A DNA stretch of 64,000 nt from Klebsiella huaxiensis (GCF_003261575.2 NZ_CP036175.1:1302001-1366000), one strand, 5' to 3'; positions 42,465 through 54,179 are shown, counted from the stretch's first letter. The notes: generated by a model not told the origin, from the letters alone. Numbers and translations are program-made.

Positions 42465-43442
42465 TTATTGGTAAATAAATCCGGAAACAAACCAGGCGAT
42501 CAGCACCGTTGGGGCGCCGGTCAGGAAGCGGCTCACCAGCACCGACGGGACGCCGACGCGCACGGTGTCCTGTCGCGCTTCGGCCAAAGACAGACCAACC
42601 GGGATAAAGTCGCAGGCGGCCTGGGCGTTAATGGCAAACAGTGCGGGCAGGGCGAGATGTGGTGGAATATTGCCAAGACCAATCTGCACGCCAATCAGTA
42701 CGCCGATAACCTGGGCGATAACCGCGCCAGGGCCGAGGAACGGTGACAGCAACGGAAAGGAGCAGATAAGCGCCAGCGTAACGAGGCCCAGCGGATGGCT
42801 GGCAAGCGGCGCCAGACCGTGGGCAATCCAGTCGCCGACGCCGGAGGCCATGATGATGCCGATCAGCGCTGAAACGAAGGCCATAAACGGCAGGATGGTT
42901 TTCAGCACCGTATCGATGGTGTCGCGACCTGCCTGGAACAGCACCGCGACTACGGAACCCATGCCCATGCCGACCTTCGCCAGCAGGCCGTCGCTCTGCT
43001 CGGTTATCTTCTTGCTGGTGTCATAGTCGCGGACCGCCGGTTGAGCTGGCGTGTCCTGTGGAGCAGGGGAGTCGTTATCTGTTAAGACGTGAATGTTCTC
43101 GCTTTTAACTCCGGAAACGTAAATATCCTCGACGATGTACTGCGCCAGCGGCCCGGATTTGCCGGTAGCGTGGATATTAATGGTCGGGATACGACGCTTT
43201 GGGTAGATGCCGCAGCGCAGGGTGCCGCCGCAGTCGATAATCGCCACGCCGATTTCCGCTTCCGGCGGTTCGCCCTCTTTGAAACCATCGACCGCCTGCC
43301 AGCCGGTGAGGCTCGCGATTTTATCGACGATCGCCGGACGGGTGCCTGCGGTGATATAGACAATTTTTTTACCGGCAACTACGTCCAGTTCGAGCGGGCC
43401 GCCCCAGCCACCGGTGCCTTTTTCAATACGAATACGTGTCAT
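42465..43442 (-). CDS. srlE: PTS glucitol/sorbitol IIB(C) component SrlE
   Basis: 325-residue protein with an N-terminal IIB domain (candidate phospho-Cys71 or Cys77 in DCGGTLRCG) followed by a membrane portion with FGAPFL-type segments. With SrlA it forms the sorbitol permease. ATGA overlap with srlA. Confidence 0.96.
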   Translation of the reverse strand: MTRIRIEKGTGGWGGPLELDVVAGKKIVYITAGTRPAIVDKIASLTGWQAVDGFKEGEPPEAEIGVAIIDCGGTLRCGIYPKRRIPTINIHATGKSGPLAQYIVEDIYVSGVKSENIHVLTDNDSPAPQDTPAQPAVRDYDTSKKITEQSDGLLAKVGMGMGSVVAVLFQAGRDTIDTVLKTILPFMAFVSALIGIIMASGVGDWIAHGLAPLASHPLGLVTLALICSFPLLSPFLGPGAVIAQVIGVLIGVQIGLGNIPPHLALPALFAINAQAACDFIPVGLSLAEARQDTVRVGVPSVLVSRFLTGAPTVLIAWFVSGFIYQ

Positions 43443-44002
43443 GATGTTGCTCCTGACAGATGGACTTTCTGCTCAAGCTGGATGGCCATTTTCTTCTCAA
43501 AAATCGACGTGGTCAGGTCGGTCACCCAGCCGCGGAAGAAGTTCGTCACCAGGCCCACCAGCAGATAGCTCACCGCCAGCGGCCCTAACGGCAGGCCGAG
43601 AGTGGTCAGCCCGTTGGCTACCCCGAGATAGACGAAGAGCTCGCCGGGGTTGATGTGCGGAAACAAACCGTTCATTGAGTGGCAGCTGTAGGAGGCCGCC
43701 GCGTAATAGCTTGGTTTGTATTTCTCGGGCATAAAGCGCCCAAGGCTCAGGGTCATCGGGTTACAAAAAACGAAGGTGCCGATGCAGGGCAGCAGCAGGT
43801 AGCGGGAGATCGGATTACCGGCGCAGCGTTGCGCCAGCTTTTCGATCCGCTGCTGACCAATAAAGTTGATCAAGGCGTTCATGATCACCAGCAGACTGAT
43901 CAGCAAAGGCAGGATCCCGGTGACCATACCGGTAAACACCTCGCCTCCCTTCTGAAACAGGCCGATAAACCATTCGGCACCGTGGGTAATGACTTCAATC
44001 AT
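43439..44002 (-). CDS. srlA: PTS glucitol/sorbitol IIC component SrlA
   Basis: 187-residue membrane protein with about four segments, matching E. coli SrlA (MIEVITHGAEWFIGLFQKGG). First gene of srlAEBD-gutM-srlR-gutQ. GGAGAGA lies before the ATG. Confidence 0.96.
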   Translation of the reverse strand: MIEVITHGAEWFIGLFQKGGEVFTGMVTGILPLLISLLVIMNALINFIGQQRIEKLAQRCAGNPISRYLLLPCIGTFVFCNPMTLSLGRFMPEKYKPSYYAAASYSCHSMNGLFPHINPGELFVYLGVANGLTTLGLPLGPLAVSYLLVGLVTNFFRGWVTDLTTSIFEKKMAIQLEQKVHLSGATS

Positions 44003-44060
44003 TGTTCTCTCCTTCAGCGTGTTATTTTTCTTGCTAACTGGCAGCTAATTTTAATCACTT

Positions 44061-44121
44061 TGAAAGATATAAAAGTGTTAATTTGATCGCATAATGAAAG
44101 ATAAATATTTTATTTTGAAAG
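44061..44121. promoter_or_regulatory. three TGAAAG direct repeats in the srlA-mltB gap
   Basis: TGAAAGATA (44061), TGAAAGATA (44095) and TGAAAGGTA (44116) in the AT-rich control region before srlA. DeoR-type repressors often bind such repeats, so these are candidate SrlR operators. A weak CRP-like match (TGCGA-N6-TAACA on the minus strand) is also near 44075-44091. Confidence 0.45.
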
Positions 44122-44265
44122 GTATTAGCTGAAATGAAAAATGAGAGAGGCGGTGAATGAGCGAAAAATGACAATAAAAAAGAATTTACATCGCCGCCGC
44201 TTCCTTGTGAGCGGGCGCATGCTTTACCATAATTACCCCTTGCCGATTTGTTAAATGGATGTCCC

Positions 44266-45342
44266 ATGTTGAAGCGTCGTTATCTGGCTTTACTCCCCCT
44301 GTGTGTCCTTCTCGCTGCCTGCAGCAGCAAACCTCAAACCCCCGCAGAAACGGAAATGGCGGGCGGCACGGGCGGTTTTTTGCTGGAGCCGCAGCATAAC
44401 GTGATGCAGATGGGCGGTGATTTCGCCAATAACCCGGCGGCGGAGCAGTTCATCGATAAAATGGTGAGCAAGCATGGCTTCGACCGCCAGCAGCTGCATG
44501 AAATCCTCTCGCAGGCCAAACGTCTGGACTATGTTTTGCGTCTGATGGACCGTCAGGCGCCGACCGGGCTGCCGCCGTCAGGGCCAAACGGCGCCTGGCT
44601 GCGCTACAAAAAACAGTTTATTACCCCGGATAACGTGCAGAACGGCGTGGTGTTCTGGAACCAGTATCAGGACGCGCTCAACCGTGCGTATCAGGTTTAC
44701 GGCGTGCCGCCGGAAATTATCGTCGGGATTATTGGCGTGGAAACTCGCTGGGGCCGGGTGATGGGCAAAACCCGCATCCTTGATGCGCTGGCAACTCTTT
44801 CGTTTAACTATCCGCGTCGTGCGGAGTACTTCTCCGGCGAGCTGGAAACCTTCCTGCTGATGGCACGCAGTGAAAAAGATGATCCGCTGGACCTGAAAGG
44901 GTCGTTTGCCGGAGCGATGGGCTATGGCCAATTTATGCCATCCTCCTATCGCCAGTACGCTGTGGATTTCAACGGCGACGGGCATATCAACCTGTGGGAT
45001 CCAGTTGATGCTATCGGCAGCGTGGCTAACTACTTTAAGCAGCACGGCTGGGTGAGCGGCGATGTGGTTGCGGTGCAGGCGATGGGCCAGGCGCCTGGTC
45101 TGGATAACGGTTTCAAAACCAAATACAGCGTCTCGCAGCTGGCTGCGGCGGGATTAACTCCGACTCAGTCGCTGGGTAACCATCAGCAGGTGAGCCTGCT
45201 GCGGCTGGATATAGGCACCGGATACCAGTACTGGTACGGCCTGCCGAACTTCTACACCATCACCCGCTATAACCACAGCACTCATTATGCGATGGCCGTC
45301 TGGCAGCTGGGGCTGGCGGTTTCTCAGGCCCGTATGCAGTAA
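44266..45342 (+). CDS. mltB: membrane-bound lytic murein transglycosylase B
   Basis: 358-residue outer-membrane lipoprotein that cleaves peptidoglycan to anhydromuropeptides. Lipobox LLAAC with acylated Cys19. The catalytic Glu is in IIGVETRWGR. The start at 44266 gives MLKRRYLALLPL. An upstream in-frame codon at 44248 lacks a ribosome site. Confidence 0.96.
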   Translation: MLKRRYLALLPLCVLLAACSSKPQTPAETEMAGGTGGFLLEPQHNVMQMGGDFANNPAAEQFIDKMVSKHGFDRQQLHEILSQAKRLDYVLRLMDRQAPTGLPPSGPNGAWLRYKKQFITPDNVQNGVVFWNQYQDALNRAYQVYGVPPEIIVGIIGVETRWGRVMGKTRILDALATLSFNYPRRAEYFSGELETFLLMARSEKDDPLDLKGSFAGAMGYGQFMPSSYRQYAVDFNGDGHINLWDPVDAIGSVANYFKQHGWVSGDVVAVQAMGQAPGLDNGFKTKYSVSQLAAAGLTPTQSLGNHQQVSLLRLDIGTGYQYWYGLPNFYTITRYNHSTHYAMAVWQLGLAVSQARMQ

Positions 45343-45443
45343 TCTTGCCCTTTATGCACCTCTCCGTTCGGAGAGGTGTTTGTAACATTTTGCAGCATTT
45401 CCTTTCGTTGACACCAATTTACATTCTACGCATTTTTCAATAT

Positions 45444-45458
45444 TGTTATGTTATAACG
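45444..45458. promoter_or_regulatory. Zur-box match upstream of the metal ABC operon
   Basis: TGTTATGTTATAACG fits the E. coli Zur core TGTTATANTATAACA at all but two defined positions. It lies in the 235-bp gap between mltB and the ABC ATPase gene. Confidence 0.7.
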
Positions 45459-45477
45459 TTTTATTGGGGTGTGAGAA

Positions 45478-45582
45478 TTGACTTCCATATTGATGGCTTC
45501 CGGCGTTACGCGGCTGATTATCGCCTGTTTTCTGCTGGCCGTGCTGTGGCTGGCAACCTGGTGGGCGGTGTCGTTGCCATGA
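45478..45582 (+). CDS. small single-span membrane peptide, candidate
   Basis: A 34-codon frame from TTG at 45478 (GGGGT seven bases upstream), or 29 codons from ATG at 45493. The peptide has one hydrophobic stretch (LIIACFLLAVLWLATWW). Its TGA overlaps the ATG of the ABC ATPase (ATGA), the arrangement of translationally coupled genes. Not in standard annotation of this locus as far as I know. Could be a transporter-associated small subunit or simply a leader that couples translation. Confidence 0.45.
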   Translation: MTSILMASGVTRLIIACFLLAVLWLATWWAVSLP

Positions 45583-46256
45583 TAGAGCTCGATCATCTGG
45601 TGGCTGGCTATGAAGGCCTTGCCATTACGCCATCGCTTAGCGGCACGATCGAAACGGGCAGCATGACGGCTATCGTTGGCCTGAACGGCTGCGGTAAATC
45701 GACGCTGCTAAAGACGCTGGCCGGGTTTATTCCACCGGTGAGTGGCCGTCTGAACTGGCGTGACGGACGGCCGATTATCGGTTGGCTGGCTCAGCGCCAC
45801 TCTCTGGAGTCGCAGTTTCCACTCACCGTGCAGGACGTCGTCAGCCAGGGCGCCTGGCCGCGCGTGTCGTTGCTGCGCGGGGTACGGGGAGAAATTCGTC
45901 AGCGTATTAGCACGGCGCTGGAGCGGGTGGGGCTATTAGCGATGGCGAAAACGCCGATTGAGGAGCTCTCCGGCGGCCAGTTTCAGCGGATGTTGTTCGC
46001 CAGGGTGATGATACAGCGCGCGCCGCTGGTGATGCTCGATGAGCCGTTTACCGGCATTGATGAAGCCACAAGTCGCGATCTGATGACGCTGATCCTCGAA
46101 ATGCATCAACAGGGGCAGACGATTCTGGCGGTACTGCACGATAACCAGCGGGTCGCCGAGCATTTCCCGGAAACGCTGTTGCTGACGTCGCAGAATGCCC
46201 GCTGGGGCGAAACTCCCGGTGTGCTGTCCGCATTTAACTCCGCGAGGCTGGCATGA
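45579..46256 (+). CDS. metal ABC transporter ATP-binding protein (Zn/Mn type)
   Basis: 225-residue ATPase with Walker A GLNGCGKST, signature LSGGQFQRMLFAR and Walker B LVMLDEPF. The start at 45579 gives a normal ZnuC/SitB-like N terminus (MIELDHLVAGYE); the frame stays open upstream but without conserved sequence. Belongs to an ATPase-permease-binding-protein operon with four-base overlap to the permease. Confidence 0.92.
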   Translation: MIELDHLVAGYEGLAITPSLSGTIETGSMTAIVGLNGCGKSTLLKTLAGFIPPVSGRLNWRDGRPIIGWLAQRHSLESQFPLTVQDVVSQGAWPRVSLLRGVRGEIRQRISTALERVGLLAMAKTPIEELSGGQFQRMLFARVMIQRAPLVMLDEPFTGIDEATSRDLMTLILEMHQQGQTILAVLHDNQRVAEHFPETLLLTSQNARWGETPGVLSAFNSARLA

Positions 46257-47116
46257 TCTGGCACACCTTCTTTCAACCCTTTATCGAATTTGGCTTTATG
46301 CGTCGCGCGCTGGTGGTATGCCTGGCGCTCTCCCTCAGCACCACCATACTCGGCGTTTTCTTGCTCCTGCGGCGTATGAGCCTGATGGGCGATGCGCTGT
46401 CACACGCTATTTTACCCGGCGTGGCGGCGGGTTACTTGCTTAACGGTATGTCGCTGTTGGCGATGACTGTTGGTGGATTTATTGCCGGGATTGCGGTCGC
46501 GCTGGTGGCGGGGTGGGTCAGCCGCCGTACGCCCTTAAAAGAGGACGCCAGTTTCGCCGGATTCTATCTCGGTTCCCTGGCGCTGGGCGTCACGCTGGTA
46601 TCGCTGCGCGGTTCTAACGTCGACCTGCTGCATCTGCTGTTTGGTTCGATTCTGGCAGTAGACAGCGATTCGGCGTTGTTCGTTTCGGGCGTCGCCAGCC
46701 TGACGCTGATCTGTATTGCTCTTTTTTATCGCGGCCTGGTCAGCGAAGCCTTCGACAGCGTCTGGCTACAGGTGAACTCGCGAAGATTGCCTGCTCTGCT
46801 GCACGGTCTGTTTCTCGCGCTGCTGGTGCTTAATCTGGTCGCTGGATTTCAGGTACTCGGTACGCTGATGGCAGTGGGCGTCATGATGCTGCCTGCGGTA
46901 GCAGCTCGCTGCTGGGCGCGGACGTTGCCGGGTATTTTGCTGTTGGCTGCGCTTATTGGTGGCGTCTGCGCGTGGATGGGGCTGAGTCTCTCCTGGGCGG
47001 CGAATCTACCAGCCGGTCCGGCTATCGTCTTGACCGCCAGCGGCATCTTTTTTGTTTCGGTGTTTTTTGGCACGCGCAGTCGGTTGGTTGTCGGCTGGCG
47101 TAAATTAATGGGGTGA
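46253..47116 (+). CDS. metal ABC transporter permease (Zn/Mn type)
   Basis: 287-residue ABC-3 family permease with about eight membrane segments. Family landmarks include LRRMSLMGDALSHAILPGVAAGYLL near the N terminus and GTLMAVGVMMLPAVAARC. Overlaps both flanking genes. Confidence 0.93.
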   Translation: MIWHTFFQPFIEFGFMRRALVVCLALSLSTTILGVFLLLRRMSLMGDALSHAILPGVAAGYLLNGMSLLAMTVGGFIAGIAVALVAGWVSRRTPLKEDASFAGFYLGSLALGVTLVSLRGSNVDLLHLLFGSILAVDSDSALFVSGVASLTLICIALFYRGLVSEAFDSVWLQVNSRRLPALLHGLFLALLVLNLVAGFQVLGTLMAVGVMMLPAVAARCWARTLPGILLLAALIGGVCAWMGLSLSWAANLPAGPAIVLTASGIFFVSVFFGTRSRLVVGWRKLMG

Positions 47117-47121
47117 GGAAA

Positions 47122-48003
47122 ATGATGAAACGTACCGGGATCTTGCTCATGCTGGCGTTGGGTCTGGCGTCGCAAGGGGTGATGGCAAAAACGCTGAACG
47201 TGGTGAGTAGTTTTTCTGTTTTAGGCGACATGGTGCAACAGGTTGGCGGTGAACATGTGCATGTGGATACGCTGGTGGGGCCTGACGGCGACCCGCATAC
47301 CTTTGAACCGTCACCGAAAGACAGCGCGCTGCTTAGCAAAGCTGATGTCGTGGTGGTGAACGGCCTGGGGCTGGAGGGTTGGCTGGACAGGCTGATTAAA
47401 GCGTCCGGGTTTAAAGGTGAACTGGTTGTTGCTTCCACTGGAGTGAAAACACATACGCTTGAAGAAGATGGTGAAACGGTCACCGATCCGCACGCCTGGA
47501 ACAGCGCCGCTAACGGTGCGCTGTATGCGCAAAATATCCTTAACGGTCTGGTAAAAGCAGACCCGGAAGATAAATTGGCGCTGGAGGCCTCGGGTAAGCG
47601 CTATATCAGCCAGCTCAACGAGATGGATAGCTGGGCGAAAGATCAGTTCATCACTATCCCACAGGCCAGGCGCAAGGTGTTAACCAGCCACGATGCATTC
47701 GGCTACTTTGGCCGCGCCTATGGCGTGACGTTCCTTGCGCCGCAAGGATTGTCTTCGGAAAGTGAAGCCAGCGCGGCGCAGGTGGCGGCATTAATTAAAC
47801 AAATTAAAGCTGACGATGTGCATACCTGGTTTATGGAAAACCAGCTTGACCCCAGATTGGTCAAACAGATTGCCAGCGCAACGGGTGCGCAGCCGGGCGG
47901 TGAACTCTATCCTGAGGCGCTTTCCGCTCCGGGTGGCGTAGCGGACAGCTACGTGAAAATGCTGCGTCACAACGTAGAGCTGATTGCTGCCAGTATGAAA
48001 TAA
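47122..48003 (+). CDS. metal ABC transporter substrate-binding protein (cluster A-I)
   Basis: 293-residue periplasmic protein with a signal peptide (cleavage near VMA-KT). The family's metal ligands are visible: His59 (GDPHTFEP), His124 (DPHAWN), His190 (SHDAFGYF) and an acidic residue near Glu261. No His-rich loop of the ZnuA kind, only a short acidic HTLEEDGE at 111-118. Either ATG, 47122 or 47125, may be used; the latter has better ribosome spacing. Fold and ligands allow Zn or Mn; the upstream Zur-like box favours zinc. Confidence 0.93.
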   Translation: MMKRTGILLMLALGLASQGVMAKTLNVVSSFSVLGDMVQQVGGEHVHVDTLVGPDGDPHTFEPSPKDSALLSKADVVVVNGLGLEGWLDRLIKASGFKGELVVASTGVKTHTLEEDGETVTDPHAWNSAANGALYAQNILNGLVKADPEDKLALEASGKRYISQLNEMDSWAKDQFITIPQARRKVLTSHDAFGYFGRAYGVTFLAPQGLSSESEASAAQVAALIKQIKADDVHTWFMENQLDPRLVKQIASATGAQPGGELYPEALSAPGGVADSYVKMLRHNVELIAASMK

Positions 48004-48009
48004 ATGAAT

Positions 48010-48034
48010 CCGGCCCGCGATAGGCCGGTTATTT
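48010..48034 (+). terminator. rho-independent terminator after metal ABC operon
   Basis: CCGGCC, 7-base loop, GGCCGG, then TTATTT. Confidence 0.75.
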
Positions 48035-48038
48035 AACT

Positions 48039-48266
48039 TTATTGTTCTGCTTGCATCTGCTTGATTTTTTTGGTCAACGTGACCCCGTAGATAACGCAGC
48101 CCACGCCCAGTAATATCTGTACGCCTTCGGACAGCGGGTTGAATGGACGGGTGAAAATGTGTAGTAGCGCGGTGAGCAGCGAAAATACGCCGCATAAAAA
48201 TAGACAAAGGCGAACGTGTCTAATTTTTTTCAAATTCTGTTCTGGGGTAAGCGGTGCTTTAGCCAT
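48039..48266 (-). CDS. small two-span membrane protein, unknown
   Basis: 75 residues with two hydrophobic spans (LCLFLCGVFSLLTALLHIF and GVQILLGVGCVIYGVTL) and a basic C terminus (TKKIKQMQAEQ). I do not know its function. It is convergent with the metal ABC operon. The 201 bp between it and pncC show no other feature. Confidence 0.7.
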   Translation of the reverse strand: MAKAPLTPEQNLKKIRHVRLCLFLCGVFSLLTALLHIFTRPFNPLSEGVQILLGVGCVIYGVTLTKKIKQMQAEQ

Positions 48267-48467
48267 TCCTGGTAACCTCTAATTTAACTCTTCCTTATGT
48301 ACGGTGAATTGTGGCACCGGTGACATCCGGCTGCTATCCGAAAATGCTCCGCCAGTGCGGGCAATGTTTTTCGGAAGACTCCTCGTAAATTCGCCACCTC
48401 ATCCCCATATCTCTGCTGAAAGTGCTATCTTTGATGACCTCTTTATACGGCTTAGGTGGGGCGACGA

Positions 48468-48965
48468 ATGACAGATTCGGAATTAATGCAACTGAGCGAA
48501 CAGGTGGGGTTGGCGCTGAAAACGCGCGGCGCGACGGTAACCACGGCGGAATCCTGTACTGGCGGTTGGGTCGCCAAAACGCTTACCGATATTGCGGGCA
48601 GCTCGGCATGGTTTGAGCGCGGTTTCGTCACCTACAGCAACGAAGCGAAATCGCAGATGATTGGCGTTAGCGAGGTGACTCTGTTTGATCATGGCGCGGT
48701 GAGTGAACCGGTGGTGGTGGAGATGGCGATTGGCGCTCTTCGCGCGGCGCGAGCGGATTATGCCATTTCGGTCAGCGGCGTTGCCGGGCCGGACGGCGGC
48801 AGCGAGGAAAAGCCGGTTGGAACCGTATGGTTTGGCGTGGCCAGCGCCAATGGGCAAGGCGTGACTCAGCGCGAATGCTTTGCTGGAGACCGGGAGTCGG
48901 TACGTCGTCAGGCGACGGCGTATGCCTTAAAACTCCTCTGGCAACAATTTCTACAAAACACTTGA
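48468..48965 (+). CDS. pncC: nicotinamide-nucleotide amidase PncC
   Basis: 165-residue CinA C-terminal-type amidase that converts NMN to nicotinate mononucleotide. Catalytic region TTAESCTGGWVAKTL and the SGVAGPDGGSEEKPVG loop are present. It lies just upstream of recA as in E. coli (formerly ygaD). Confidence 0.95.
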   Translation: MTDSELMQLSEQVGLALKTRGATVTTAESCTGGWVAKTLTDIAGSSAWFERGFVTYSNEAKSQMIGVSEVTLFDHGAVSEPVVVEMAIGALRAARADYAISVSGVAGPDGGSEEKPVGTVWFGVASANGQGVTQRECFAGDRESVRRQATAYALKLLWQQFLQNT

Positions 48966-48989
48966 TACTGTATGACTATACAGTATAAT
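48962..48989 (+). promoter_or_regulatory. recA promoter with LexA box
   Basis: -35 TTGATA, 16-bp spacer, -10 TATAAT. The SOS box TACTGTATGACTATACAGTA (48966-48985) covers the spacer, a near-consensus LexA site. Confidence 0.95.
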
Positions 48990-49045
48990 TGCCTCAGCAG
49001 AACAGAATTCACTACCCGGTTACACCCGGCATGAGAGGAGTAATA

Positions 49046-50104
49046 ATGGCTATCGACGAAAACAAACAGAAAGCGTTGGCGGCAGCACTGGGCCAGATCG
49101 AAAAACAATTCGGCAAAGGCTCCATCATGCGCCTGGGTGAAGACCGTTCCATGGATGTGGAAACTATCTCCACCGGTTCGCTTTCACTGGATGTCGCCCT
49201 GGGCGCTGGCGGTCTGCCTATGGGCCGTATCGTCGAGATCTACGGGCCAGAATCTTCCGGTAAAACCACGTTGACGCTGCAGGTTATCGCCGCCGCTCAG
49301 CGTGAAGGTAAAACCTGTGCGTTTATCGATGCAGAACACGCGCTGGACCCTGTTTATGCTCGCAAACTGGGTGTCGATATCGACAACCTGCTGTGCTCTC
49401 AGCCGGATACCGGCGAACAGGCTCTGGAAATCTGTGACGCGTTGGCGCGTTCTGGCGCAGTAGACGTTATCGTTGTCGACTCCGTTGCGGCCTTGACGCC
49501 GAAAGCGGAAATCGAAGGTGAAATTGGCGATTCTCATATGGGCCTCGCGGCACGTATGATGAGCCAGGCAATGCGTAAGCTCGCTGGTAACCTGAAGCAG
49601 TCCAATACCCTGCTTATCTTCATCAACCAGATTCGTATGAAAATTGGCGTGATGTTTGGTAACCCGGAAACGACTACCGGCGGTAACGCACTGAAATTCT
49701 ACGCCTCTGTTCGTCTGGATATCCGTCGCATCGGTGCGGTGAAAGATGGCGATAACGTCATAGGTAGCGAAACCCGCGTTAAAGTGGTGAAAAACAAAAT
49801 CGCCGCGCCGTTCAAGCAGGCTGAGTTCCAGATCCTCTATGGTGAAGGTATTAACTTCTTCGGTGAACTTGTTGACCTCGGTGTGAAAGAGAAGCTGATT
49901 GAGAAAGCCGGTGCCTGGTACAGCTATAATGGCGACAAGATTGGCCAGGGTAAAGCGAACGCGATTTCCTGGCTGAAAGAGAATCCGGCTGCAGCGAAAG
50001 AGATCGAGAAGAAAGTTCGTGAACTGCTGCTGAGCAATCAGGACTCCACTCCAGACTTCGCAGTTGACGGAAACAGCGCAGAAGAAACTGAACAAGATTT
50101 CTGA
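49046..50104 (+). CDS. recA: recombinase RecA
   Basis: 352-residue DNA strand-exchange protein and LexA co-protease. Walker A GPESSGKT at 66-73; the acidic C-terminal tail ends EETEQDF, differing from the E. coli tail and fitting Klebsiella-like RecA. The start at 49046 follows GAGGAG. Confidence 0.99.
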   Translation: MAIDENKQKALAAALGQIEKQFGKGSIMRLGEDRSMDVETISTGSLSLDVALGAGGLPMGRIVEIYGPESSGKTTLTLQVIAAAQREGKTCAFIDAEHALDPVYARKLGVDIDNLLCSQPDTGEQALEICDALARSGAVDVIVVDSVAALTPKAEIEGEIGDSHMGLAARMMSQAMRKLAGNLKQSNTLLIFINQIRMKIGVMFGNPETTTGGNALKFYASVRLDIRRIGAVKDGDNVIGSETRVKVVKNKIAAPFKQAEFQILYGEGINFFGELVDLGVKEKLIEKAGAWYSYNGDKIGQGKANAISWLKENPAAAKEIEKKVRELLLSNQDSTPDFAVDGNSAEETEQDF

Positions 50105-50125
50105 TATCGTCAGAAAGTCTAACAA

Positions 50126-50148
50126 GGGGCCGCTTATGCGGCCCTTTT
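50126..50148 (+). terminator. rho-independent terminator after recA
   Basis: GGGCCGC, TTAT loop, GCGGCCC, then TTTT. Partial read-through into recX is the norm in E. coli. Confidence 0.85.
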
Positions 50149-50172
50149 GCTTTTTGATTAGCGAGGTTGCCC

Positions 50173-50673
50173 GTGACTGAAACTTCATCCCGCCGTTCCG
50201 GCTATGCACGCCTGCTGGATCGCGCCATTCGTATTCTGGCAATGCGCGATCACAGCGAACAGGAACTGCGCCGCAAACTTGCTGCTCCCGTAATGAGTAA
50301 AAACGGCCCGGAAGCGCTCGATGTGACGCCGGAAGAGGTCGATAAAGTCGTTGAGTGGTGCATTGATAACCGCTATCTGGACGACGATCGCTTTGTTCGC
50401 CAGTTTATTGCCAGCCGCAGTCGGAAGGGATACGGTCCGGCGCGCGTTCGTCAGGAACTAAAGCAGAAGGGGATTTCCCGTGAAACGATAGAGTCCTCTA
50501 TGCGAGAGTGTGAAATCGACTGGGCGCTGCTTGCAAGGGAGCAGGCGCAACGAAAATATGGCGAACCCTTACCCACTGCATTTTCAGAAAAGGTGAAAAT
50601 ACAGCGCTTTTTGCTCTATCGCGGCTATCTAATGGAAGATATCCAGGAAATCTGGCGAAATTTTGCAGATTGA
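50173..50673 (+). CDS. recX: RecA regulator RecX
   Basis: 166-residue inhibitor of RecA filament growth. The GTG start at 50173 yields MTETSSRRSGYARLLDRA, as in E. coli, with GAGG upstream. Three-helix RecX repeats are recognisable (DHSEQELRRKL; SRSRKGYGPARVRQEL). Ends YLMEDIQEIWRNFAD. Confidence 0.97.
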   Translation: MTETSSRRSGYARLLDRAIRILAMRDHSEQELRRKLAAPVMSKNGPEALDVTPEEVDKVVEWCIDNRYLDDDRFVRQFIASRSRKGYGPARVRQELKQKGISRETIESSMRECEIDWALLAREQAQRKYGEPLPTAFSEKVKIQRFLLYRGYLMEDIQEIWRNFAD

Positions 50674-50803
50674 CCCATCGGGGATTTTACTTCCCCGTAA
50701 AGAAAACTTATCTTATTCCCACTTTATTTTCGTGAGTAGCCTGCCGGTCGATACTGAGTAGTGGCTGCCAGCGACATTTCGTTAGCTTGATTTCAGGATA
50801 ATT

Positions 50804-53431
<2,628 letters not shown>

Positions 53432-53669
53432 TAACTATAAACGCATAGATGCTGTCATTCTCGGATTACAGCATCTTGCGCGAGAAGCACTGATAACGAT
53501 AAAGTCGGGTTGAAGTTGTGTATATCGGCTAAACTTAGGTTTAACAGAATGTGATGCCGTGACTGCTTACACCGTAGGGTGTTTGTCATCGCTTACTTTT
53601 TGGCGTTATATGATGGATAATGCCGGGATACGAGAGACCCGACTCTTTTAATCTTTCAAGGAGCAAAGA

Positions 53670-53855
53670 ATGCTGATTCTGACTCGTCGAGTTGGTGAGA
53701 CCCTCATGATTGGAGATGAGGTCACTGTGACAGTTTTAGGGGTTAAGGGTAACCAGGTACGTATTGGCGTAAACGCCCCTAAAGAAGTCTCCGTGCATCG
53801 TGAAGAGATCTACCAGCGTATCCAGGCTGAAAAATCCCAGCAGTCCAGTTACTAA
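53670..53855 (+). CDS. csrA: carbon storage regulator CsrA
   Basis: 61-residue RNA-binding post-transcriptional regulator ([18 protein letters not shown]), identical in type to E. coli CsrA, with Arg44 in VHREEIY. Good AAGGAG site. The 238-bp leader after alaS is long, as expected for a gene with several promoters. Confidence 0.99.
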
Positions 53856-53862
53856 GGTTTTC

Positions 53863-53886
53863 GCGCCTCGCTATTTTGTGAGGCGC
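53863..53886 (+). terminator. hairpin after csrA
   Basis: GCGCCTC, 10-base loop, GAGGCGC, 8 bp after the csrA stop. No long T-run. The rest of 53887-54089 is AT-rich and without a gene. Confidence 0.55.
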
Positions 53887-54089
53887 ATCCCTCCAGATGT
53901 CGTTTTTCCTTATTTTTCTTCTCTGACAGCCTCTCTTTTTTATCTAAAGCCCAGCATCCGCTACAGTTATCTTTTGCGTTAGCAACGGCGTAATTACCAA
54001 TTTCTTGTTGATAAAATACTCTTTTTGCCGTTTTCACAGGCTAATTGCGCGGGAAGTGTGCAAACGAAAAAAAGGTCTCGAAAAAAGGT

Positions 54090-54117
54090 TTGACTTATAA
54101 GTACCAGAAAGTAATAT
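54090..54117 (+). promoter_or_regulatory. promoter of the serV-arg tRNA operon
   Basis: TTGACT, 16-bp spacer, TAATAT, followed by a GC-rich discriminator (GTGCGCC) typical of stringently controlled stable-RNA promoters. 62 bp before the first tRNA. Confidence 0.7.
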
Positions 54118-54179
54118 GTGCGCCATCGCAGCGACGAAGAGCAGAAACAAGTTCTTCGAAGCACTCGAAAGAGGCGTGT

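Noticed and set aside
50676..50700. CGGGGA/TCCCCG hairpin after recX as an intrinsic terminator
   Set aside because: Short stem with no T-run after it; too weak to list as a terminator.
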